From contig MCFE01000155.1 in NCBI GenBank assembly GCA_002104905.1, positions 1 through 64,000 of the forward strand: a stretch of DNA of 64,000 nucleotides. The letters are read 5' to 3'. The notes under the pieces were generated by a model. The model saw only the letters and a program-made list of their open reading frames with translations. It was not told the origin of the DNA and did not search any database. The position numbers and the translations under genes are program-made. The DNA is from Basidiobolus meristosporus CBS 931.73 (lineage: Eukaryota > Basidiobolomycota > Basidiobolomycetes > Basidiobolales > Basidiobolaceae). This document shows, piece after piece, positions 55,605-64,000 of the stretch. The first letter of the stretch is position 1. The number at the start of each line of letters is the position of its first letter.

Positions 55605-55928
55605 GTTAGGCTGTTGAAAAACCATCAAGTTTTTTGCCATATAAGGCAATTGGATGTCCTGGCTAGTTAGATCCATCTGAAATAGTTGGAGAGCGCATTA
55701 AGACTGCAACAATACCATGTAACTAATGTCACAGCACCAATCAAACCCTGTCAAGTTTAATAACTTTATTTGGCAGTAAAATTAGCAAATGCCATTGTGA
55801 TCCCATCATAAGATTGTTACGAGGGTTACCAATTCCAAGCAGCTGGTATTACAACAGTCTCTAAGTAGGATCCTGATGGCTGATCCAGATCAGATCCACC
55901 TGTAGGACCAAGTTATTTTTCATAGGGT
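55605..55928 (-). repeat. Dispersed repeat R, inverted copy 4
   Basis: Reverse complement of the R pattern: GCCATATAAGGCAATTGGAT at the left, and AAGTTATTTTTCATAGGG at the right corresponding to the CCCTATGA start of the other copies. Confidence 0.6.
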
Positions 55929-56044
55929 TTGCCAGAGGTTATTGCACCCAGTGAACACACCATACACAACACCATTAAGAAGTGTTGGACAAATATCTCC
56001 CTTGAACTTATACTCCACCACAACAGCCTCATTGCAAGCCTCCA

Positions 56045-56240
56045 ATGGTACTATTATGGCATTATGGTAGCCTACAACCAATTCTGCATAATGCTACTGT
56101 ACCAATTTACTAAATATTATTTCCTTTTTCCACCTCCACTTGTGCAATTCACATATTCCACTATAGAGTCACCCCTCTTTATTTGCTTACCCACTACTAG
56201 CTTGGGTATTCCTCATGAAGTCCCTATGAGAAATTATTAA
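56045..56240 (+). repeat. Dispersed repeat R, partial copy 5
   Basis: Matches the 3' part of copies 1 and 2 (GTAGCCTACA, AATGCTACTGTACCAATT, ATATTCCACTATAGA). It is followed at 56219 by another CCCTATGAGAAAT start-like sequence. Confidence 0.55.
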
Positions 56241-56900
56241 GATGATCCCATCAAAAGGCTGTCACAGATTTGAAGTCCCACAACCAGGAGGTATTGATTC
56301 CATCAAGACACCATGCAAAGACCATCAAAAGATGATTGCACCCCAGATATTGTAAAACTTGGTCAAAATATCTTGTCACAACAACACAAAAGTGGCCTTT
56401 CATTGGTTCTCTACCAATTCTCTCACTTACTGATCCCAGACACTCTATCACCTCCTACATTTGTGTGCATTGATTGGCTATTGCCTTTTTTTCACACTCC
56501 TTACTTCCTGACTCAATTGTTTATCTAATTTTTCATGCATACAAATTGATTTATTCCCATTGAAACTTCAGTTCTACCTCAATTGCCAATTGAATTGGCC
56601 TATACAAGTCCCTATACTCTACACAAACATTAATCCCAACCCCACACTCAACAAGTAACTCCATTGAATCCACCACTCAATCAGTATTTCTGCTGTAACA
56701 CTCTGTTTCCACAACCTTGGGAACCCAACAGCTTTATGCCATTGTTCATTCACTGGTTCCCATATGTCCTGGTCTTCAGTTGATACTGAAAGGTCTAGCT
56801 CCTCATCACCCAGTCTTTGCAATAAATACTTGCAATATTCAAGTGCATTTTCTTAACACCACTGGTGTTAGCAAACTTGTAGTCAGCGCATATCAAAGCT
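56241..56900. other. Repeat-island sequence with no supported gene
   Basis: No domain or repeat boundary recognised; only short frames. Confidence 0.4.
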
Positions 56901-58000
56901 TTGATGGGACTATTAGGTGCAGTGAATGACAAGATAGAGGCAGTGGCCCAAAGAAATCAGCAAACAGACCAGAGGCAGTATGAGTGGATAAAAGGTGTAG
57001 AGCAATCAATATATCATGCAGAGAAAGCTGTATCTCTGCTGCAAAGAAGGAACTCAAGTAGATCAATGTCACAGCCAACAATTGAGCCATTTTATGATGT
57101 AACAGCAGCTGAACACTGTACAGTCTTTAAAGCACAACAACAGTGCCCAAATGTAATGCCCACAGAAAAACTTATCACAGCTTAGGAGGGGGAAAATATA
57201 GTGTTTATACCAGAGCCTAAAAGTCAAAAGTCATTGAAGACCTGTGAGCCCATTGTGTGCAATGCTGAAGGGTGGGCTAATATTTAAGAGGCCATTAGAA
57301 GTGTAGCATGCCAACATCATAAGGTCATCATACCATGGGACCATCAGGAACTCACAACCAAGCAAAATGAGCTTGACTTGTTCCTTGAGTGTTCTCTTGG
57401 ATTTAAACAAGCAAATAGATTTTGGGCCAGCATTGGTATGCCAAGAGCATATCTCAAGATTAGCAGAAACTATTAAAGGCAGAAGAACAAGGGTGCAATG
57501 GCTCAAAACCAGTGGTGTCCTCAAGAGCCTGTTACAAGCAGAGCCAAGAGCTCCAAACAAGCACCAAAGAGACATCAGGTAGCTGGAAGAGTGCCAATAA
57601 GGAAGATCAGGCAGACACCAATGCACCAGCACAACCCTTATCAAGGAAAAAGCAAAGTTTTGCTCAAGTAGCACTCAGTCAATAGTGGCAGTGAAGGACC
57701 TGGCAGTGTTGAAAACCAGCAACTTTTAGAGGAGCCTGTCACCACTACAATTGAGAGCTCAAAAGAAGTAGAAAAGAAACATCAGGTTGCCAGAGGAGTA
57801 CCAGCAAGGGATAAGCAGGCCAAAATAGATGCATCAGAGCAGATTTTAGCAACAAGAAAACATGGTTCATTACAAGAAGCACTCAGACAAAGTAGCAGTG
57901 AAAGACTTGGCAGTAATAAAGGAAACAGTAAAGGGAAAAATGGCTACCCAAGCCCAAGACAGGGAAGCATGCAAGAGAACTGCAGTTTGTGCCAATAAAT
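56901..58000 (+). pseudogene. Decayed Lys/Gln/Ser-rich ORF, possibly gag or ORF1 of a retroelement
   Basis: One open block (56901-57185: coiled-coil-like, EAVAQRNQQTDQRQYEW) is followed by protein-like blocks broken by a few stops: CEPIVCNAEGWANI, FWASIGMPRAYLKISRNY, then a basic Ser-rich region to about 58000. The composition suits a nucleic-acid-binding gag/ORF1 protein. No zinc knuckle or polymerase follows in frame, so assignment is uncertain. Confidence 0.4.
57522..57931 (+). repeat. Imperfect ~205-bp tandem duplication in the decayed ORF
   Basis: AGCCTGTtAcaAgcA...AAGAGaCATCAGGTaGC (57522 on) recurs as GAGCCTGTCACC...AAGAAACATCAGGTTGCC (57733 on). Both units end in GCACTCAG...AGCAGTGAA/GGCAGTGAA followed by a GGCAGT motif. 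The two units encode related EPVT...KHQVA blocks. Confidence 0.65.
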
Positions 58001-58209
58001 GCCACAAGCCTGGAACAGACTGAATCCCATCATACCCATGAAGAATTGATAAAAAGAAGTATATGCTCTGCTCTGGAGCTGGTACAATTCTTTTTCATAT
58101 CTGGCTGAATTAGGTATGTATCTTCTTAATTAGTGGTGATTGCAATATCTGGCAGTTGGCTAGTGATTTCAATGACTTTCTGATCTGAGTTCTGTTCAAA
58201 TACAACATT

Positions 58210-58700
58210 CCTGCACTTGATCAGCTTCTGTGCTCTGTCATAATAAACTCACTACCTTATAGAATCTTCACAATACCCAAGAAAGATCCCTTTTTTACTG
58301 TTTGGCTCAAACTTTGAGCATCTTTTTTCTGGGATATGATATATTATGTTAGAGCCAAAGATCCTGGGATGCTGGAGGTCTGGTTTTTAGCCTGCAAATG
58401 CTGAAAAGGGTGCAAAATCACAAAGTGCTGCTGTGTGGCATCTATTCTTCTTGTATATGGCTGTAGCTACAGATTCAGCACAAAACCTATGGTCTTTTCC
58501 CTTGTTTTCTAGCTCACTTCTATCTATCTTTACTGTTAGTCTCTTTGCACATTGTGATACCTCATCATGTTGCAGAGCATATGAAGTAAGGGTAAGTTGA
58601 GATATACCAGAATTTGATCAGTACTCTGCAAACTCCTTAGAGCAGCATTGCCCTGCATTTTCAATTTGAACTACCTTTAATGTACTCAGGGAGTAAAGTT
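58210..58700 (-). pseudogene. Integrase fragment of a second copia family
   Basis: The minus strand reads AESVATAIYKKNR, then CDFAPFSAFAG, KPDLQHPRIFGSNIIYHIP, RCSKFEPNSKKGIFLGYCED, the usual C-terminal half of copia integrase. It differs from elements A-C, contains stops and is isolated from its RT. Confidence 0.7.
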
Positions 58701-59450
58701 GTATCCCAGATATTTAGCTGCTTGATTTATAGTCACTGTACTGTGGGGTTTTCCAGATAAAAGTGCACTTGCACTATGCAAATCTAGTAGTAAAAAGCAA
58801 GCTTATGTATCTTGAATGTTTACAAGGTTCTGGGCATCCCTTACAGACACTTAATTTTGTATGCATCAAGTAGTATAAGGCTAAAATAAGTTGATTCTCC
58901 ACTAGTTGGCACATATGCTGTTCCTCAACGTGTCCTAGTCTCCTATTTCACATTTCCTAGCTGGTTGCATCAGCTTCAGCAGTGTTAACATACTCAGGTA
59001 CAATGATATCTCATTGTAACTTGGATATATTGTATCTATGTTACATGAATAGTGAATGTACCACAGATTTTGAGCTTAATCTGCTGCTATCATGGTATAC
59101 ATTGAAAATAGATTCCCTACAACAGTGCTACATGCTTCTACACCCTTTAAAGCATATACCAACAAAGAGCTGGACCTCCAGCACCTTGGGATCATCAACA
59201 GTGATGTACCCTCTCATGTCCCTAACAAAAAATGTGTAATGTCCAAATCAAAAAGTAGAAAAGAAATATTTGTTGGCTGTTGTGAACTACTAATAGGTAA
59301 AGAGTGTATGATGACAAAACTTGAGAACTGATCAAGTGCAGGGACATTTCATTTAGGAGAATTCAGGTCAGAAAGATCCTAGGATCATGCCAGCTACCTG
59401 ATGATGCCATCCCCAATAATAAACTAGATAAGTAACTAATCCAGCAAGAT
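58701..59450. other. Decayed retroelement sequence, unassigned
   Basis: Probably further relic of the neighbouring copia fragments; no intact domain could be placed. Confidence 0.35.
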
Positions 59451-59972
59451 ATGGAAGAAATATGTACCAGCTACAGATCAAAGCCAATCATTCCTTTTAG
59501 AGGATCTGCTAGAATAAGAAATGCCCCTGGATCTTGGTGGCCAACATTTAGTGGCCATGAAGAAGCTTATCTTGCCTTACGTGCCAAACCTCAGAATCTG
59601 GAGTCAACAATGCAAATTCCAGATACTGCCAGAAAGCAACAAGCCATGCAGGAGGAGTACTAATCACTGTTGAAGGCAAAAATGTGGGAAATGGTAGATT
59701 TAGCAAGTAGGAGAAAGCCAATAAGAAGTTTGTGGGTCTACAGAATCAAAATAACTGCAAATGGAATTGTTGACAACTACAAAGCTAGATTGGTGGCTAG
59801 AAGCTTATCCAAAATTCAAGGACTAGACTTTAAGGAAACAAATGCTCCAGTAGCCAAATTTAACTCCATTAGGACAGCCCTAGCCCTGGCAGCTTTAAGT
59901 AAAAGTGCCACTACATTCAAACAGCTTCCTGAAAGTTCCAAGCCCACATTATACAATCAAATATTCTATTGA
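59451..59972 (+). pseudogene. Reverse transcriptase fragment of a second copia family
   Basis: Plus-strand frames contain QAMQEEY*SLLKAKMWEMVD, LWVYRIKITANGIVDNYKAR, LVARSLSKIQGLDFKE and [16 protein letters not shown], which is the N-terminal part of copia RT. The frame has a stop at 59662 and ends before the YVDD motif. It faces the opposite way to the integrase fragment at 58.2-58.7 kb. Confidence 0.75.
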
Positions 59973-60739
59973 AGCTTCCCATTAGTGTTTATGTAATTCC
60001 ATACCCTATGAAATAGTTGTATATCCCACAACCTAGTCACATTATCAGATGACACCTGGGATATCCCCATTCAATACTCTGGTCTGTTCTTTAGTGTACA
60101 TCTATCTTGGCACACTTGCTGTGTCTCATAGTAGAGCCCAATCAATATTAGCAAATATCCCTTAGCATCCATATTGCCACAAAGTATATGTATTCCTATT
60201 TCCTGTTATGCTTTGCTCAGTCTGGTAAGCACAGGCTTTGAGCTAACCAACTTTCCTTGAAATCTGCCTTGCCCTTTGGATCCACACCTTTGTCCTTTGC
60301 TGGTCCTGCCTTGCCAAACTCTACTCTCTTGTTTTGTGTCAACTCAAAGCAGTTTTACACAAAATTCTTGATGAGAACTTGTAAAGGAATATGGCAGTAA
60401 GTATCACCCTGAATCTTTCTCTAGTCTTTTCCTTCAAAGGCAAGGATACTTTTTCTTTGCAAATTGTTGGCCAAAGCTACATTCACTTTGTTACCCTGCT
60501 GGTATGGCCACTGCTGTTACAATATTGGGAGTCACAGTATAATATTCCATCAAAAGACATTAAAGCCAGTACCTTCTGAGGTAACACTGCCTTCTCCAAA
60601 GTTGGGGACTGTGGCTCAATAATTATATTCTGACAAACTGGTGGCTTAATTGACCACAATTAGCAAGTAATATTCAGTATTCCTGAACAAGTTCAAGAGA
60701 CTCATTGCCTCCTGTTGCCTTGTCTTGTCCAGATCATAG
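59973..60739. other. Unassigned repeat-island sequence
   Basis: No recognised domain; lies between the copia RT fragment and the gypsy element. Confidence 0.4.
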
Positions 60740-63700
60740 TACTACTTTGCAAGTCTCATGACTACTTTTGCCCAGCTGCAACAGGACAATACAGACCACA
60801 GATATTATGTTGCTCCGCTTCAGAGTCAAAATGCTCAACAGCCAATCCATACTCCCCCTTTCCATGAACCCAAGATCACTTTTACCACCATATTCAATAG
60901 CTCCTAAAATGGACTTCATGGTGTCATCAACGCAGTCAAGAACCACTGGTCACATTGATCCAGCTGGGTCCCAAGAGATCTAGCAAAATATTTTTGAGTT
61001 ATGCTGTCCCAATTAGCCAATTTCAGAATGTGCTCAATGATGATGTGAGTCTCCTACTATTTATACTTCCTGACCCAACTACTTTGGGTGAAGCCATATA
61101 TCAAGCAAACATATATGACAGTTGGCATTTCTGGAAGAAGCAGAAATCACAACATAGTTATCAGCCAGCCTCCTTCCAAGCTGCTCAGTAACTCAGTCCT
61201 AAGCAGGATGATTCTGCACATATGAAAGTGCTAAATACAAGAAGCTCACAAAAACAGAAACATCTAGACCCCAACAGGCACACCTCTTCCTTTACTGTGG
61301 CCAGCCAGGCCACTTTACCAAATCCTGTCCTAACAAGAAGTCCAGCTTCAAGCTACTGCACTCATCCAGTACTTGCACTCAAGGATTCTGGTGTTTCTTC
61401 CTGTTTCATTGATTAATCTTTTGCCTACACACACAAAATCTCTACCATGTTGATATTTGGTCCTGTCCTAGTAGTGGTTATTGATGGAAAATCCTCCTTC
61501 ACTGGTGTTCTTACCTAAGAGACATGTCTACTCCTGGTGTCCAGTAGTAGTATCCATGAGCCACTAGCCTTCAACATCATCAATTCCTCCCACTACTGCA
61601 TAGTCCTTGGAGGTTTCCGGCTAAGCCACCATTACTTGGCTATCAATTGGGAGAGCAAGACCTTGACATTACCCAGAACTCACCATGCCAACTCTGTGAT
61701 GAGACCTGACTCTTTAGGTAAGCATGAGCCTCTCCCCAAGCTACTCCAGGAGCCTGTCATTGCCAAAGGAGCCACCTCCAATGGAACACTTGCCAACTAT
61801 GAAAAGTTTTCTCATGTCTATGACAACTCAAAAGCAGAACTATTCCCTGCCTATACATCCTATGAATGTCTGTTGCCCTTGATGAAGCAAAGCAACATCT
61901 TTGGTCATATATGCAACCTCTTACAACCCAAGTTGTAAGAACTCCATGGTATATCAAAGAAAACCTCCAAAAAGGTTTTATTCAGCATTTTAAGTCCTCA
62001 GCCAATGTCCCAATTTTCTTTGTTAAAAAAAAAGGATGGGATCCTAGAATGCATGTACACTATCAACCACTGAATCAGTTTCCAATCAAGAGCCACTACC
62101 CTTTGCCCCAGATGAACATCCTGTTGGATCAGCTCTATGCTGCTTAAATATTTACCAAAGTTAACCTCCAAGGTGCCTAAACCTTGTCAAAATGAAGCCT
62201 GGCATTCAATGGAAACTGCCTTCAGAGCCAGATATGGTCACTTTGAGTATAAGGCTATGTTGTTTGGTCTCACCTATGCCCCAGCTGTCTACCAACATCT
62301 GATAAATGTCATATTCTGTGAATACCTTGACCATTTTGTGGCCATCTAACTTAATGATATCATGATCTACTCTAAGACTCAAGAAGAATATAACATCCAT
62401 TAGAGGAAAGTCTTGGTCAAGCTTGAAACTGCTGGACTCTGTGCTAAACTGATGAAATGTGAGTCTCATCAGAAAGAGGTTGAGTTTCTAGGCTATCTTA
62501 TAAGCTCAAATAGCACAAGAATGAACTCAGGAAAGTAGAAGCTATCTAGTCTTGGAAAACTCCCTGTTCAGTAAAGGAAATGCAGTCATTCCGTGGATTT
62601 GCTAATGTCTATCATAGATTTATTGCTAACCACTCCAGGTTAGTCACTCCCTAGACAAGGCTCACCTACAAGAATCTGCCCTTTGCATGGAACAATGGTC
62701 AGTGCAAGTTCTTTGATTCTCTCAAGAAATTCTTCTTGTGTGCCCTCTTGCTTGCCCACCCTAACCTTGAGAAACCTTCATCATAGAAATTGATGCCTCT
62801 CACTTTGATCTTGGTCTTATTCTTTACCAATGTAATGACAAGAATATGCTGCACCCTATTGTGCTCTGCTCCTGGAAATTTACTCCAGATGAAGTAAATT
62901 ATGATATCTATGACACTCTATCACCTTAAGAGTACCAAAATGGAAACAAGCCAGATGGTCCCTCTTCCTGTCCAGCTTTGACTTTGGCATTACCAAAGGA
63001 TCAGGTGTAAGACAAGGTAAACCCAATGCCCTGTCCAGAAAGGTGGAGTGTGTGCTGACATCTGGAGGCCCAAGATGATATTGCTTGTTGAAGAGTACCT
63101 CCAATCCTCTGATACATGTAACTGTGCAAAATCTGCTAAACATCAGTCATATGGACTTCTGCAATCCTCACCAGTTCCTGACTAGCAATAGTAGTCAGTT
63201 CTAATGGACTTCATTACCAACCTCTCAGAACTCAACCAATTCAACTCAGTTCTAGTAGTAGTGTAAAGACAAACAAAGATGGCTCACTTCATTGCCTGCT
63301 CAAGAACTGTAGATACCAAGGAGACTGCTCACTTGGTAATCAAGAGCATTTTCCAGTATTGTGGTATCCAGCAACAGTGTATCTGACTGAAGACCACAGT
63401 TGATATCAAAGTTCTGGAAGCACTTCAAGCAATATCTTGGTGTGCAAGTCAGGTTCCCAACTGCTCTCCATCCTCAATCAGATGGCCACACTGAGTAAAT
63501 TAACCAGCTTCTGAAAAATGCCTCTGGTGCTACATCAACCATCAGCAAGACAACCAGGCCCAGCTCCTTGTTGAAATATTGTACTATTTGGTATCATTCA
63601 GCAGATAATTATTCACTTAACAATTTTGGACTAGTCTTGGTCACTGTAGGACCAACTTACAGCTCTTACTTTGCCACTTTCTTCAGATCTATGATCTAAT

Positions 63701-64000
63701 GATTATTCCCTTATAGTCAGGATCAAATTAGCACTATTACCAAACATTATGCACTAACCCTGAAATTGTTAAAGAATTCTCCTGAATATTGAGAAACCCT
63801 CCTTACTTAGTGTTACAACTGTATCACTTCTACAAAGGTATAGATACTGAGCTTCTTTACTAATAAGCTACAGTTCAACTATTATCACTGTTTCTTGATA
63901 AGTTCCTTATATCCAAACCACTTCTTAAATTACAAGTTATGAGCCCCAATTGCCTTAATCTATTCTAATGATGACTTCTACCAGCAAACAGAACAACACA
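60740..64000 (+). mobile_element. Decayed Ty3/gypsy retrotransposon, running off the window
   Basis: Domains in order on the plus strand, in many frames and with stops: gag (DPTTLGEAIYQANIYDS near 61080); a zinc knuckle (YCGQPGHFTKSCPN, 61278-61319, first Cys lost); protease-RT linker (INWESKTLTLPR near 61650); RT ([53 protein letters not shown], then LNDIMIYSK where YLDD is expected); the KPNALSRK tail of RNase H (63030); and integrase (LMDFITNL, KMAHFIACSR, then PTALHPQSDGHTE after frameshifts). No LTR was found inside the window. It is clearly dead. Confidence 0.85.

Overview
This window looks like nuclear DNA from a filamentous or early-diverging fungus. The evidence is protein genes split by many short GT-AG introns (mostly 50-77 bp), fungal-type gene content (IQGAP/Rng2-like protein, YANK-family kinases, an Mdm1-like sorting nexin, an F-box protein, guanine deaminase), and Ty1/copia and Ty3/gypsy retroelements. 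The exact taxon cannot be read from the sequence; a zoopagomycete or mucoromycete-like fungus is an inference.

Layout. The first ~400 bp is a degenerate copia LTR arranged as an inverted repeat. From about 3.5 to 37.3 kb lies a gene-bearing region: a seven-transmembrane protein with a C-terminal RGS domain (+), an eight-exon FetB/UPF0014 membrane protein (-), a long AT-rich gene-poor stretch (6.9-13.7 kb) with only doubtful small ORFs, an F-box/LRR protein (+), an eleven-exon IQGAP (+), two tandem nine-exon YANK kinase paralogs (-) that share almost identical introns, an unrecognised multi-exon gene (-), a small CDA-fold deaminase (+) convergent with guanine deaminase (-), a small secreted protein (+), and an eight-exon sorting nexin with PXA, C2, RGS, PX and nexin-C domains (-). 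For most spliced genes I worked out exons by hand; exon lengths sum to a multiple of three and reading frames join across every intron, which is my main support for these models.

From about 39 kb to the right end the window is a transposon island. One copia family dominates, with a ~350-bp LTR ending TGTTGTAA...TTACAACA. Element A (45271-49958) is nearly intact apart from one frameshift. It sits inside the 5' LTR of the older element B (40528-50251), which also carries a solo LTR in its integrase. A separate gag remnant at 39.4 kb is broken by another solo LTR. Three of these insertions have visible 5-bp target duplications (GTTTT, AATAC, GCTTC), so their order can be reconstructed. Element B itself is flanked by a ~569-bp direct duplication rather than a 5-bp one. 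Further right are a truncated copia copy (C), several copies of an unclassified dispersed repeat, fragments of a second copia family, and a decayed Ty3/gypsy element running to the window end.

Functionally, three unrelated signalling regulators (7TM-RGS, IQGAP, RGS-containing sorting nexin) lie close together, but nothing in the sequence shows that they work together. No CRISPR array, rRNA or convincing tRNA was seen. I found no clearly new biological system; the strongest candidates for something unusual are the kinase pair with homogenised introns but distinct activation segments, the C2-containing sorting nexin, and the ~569-bp duplication around element B.
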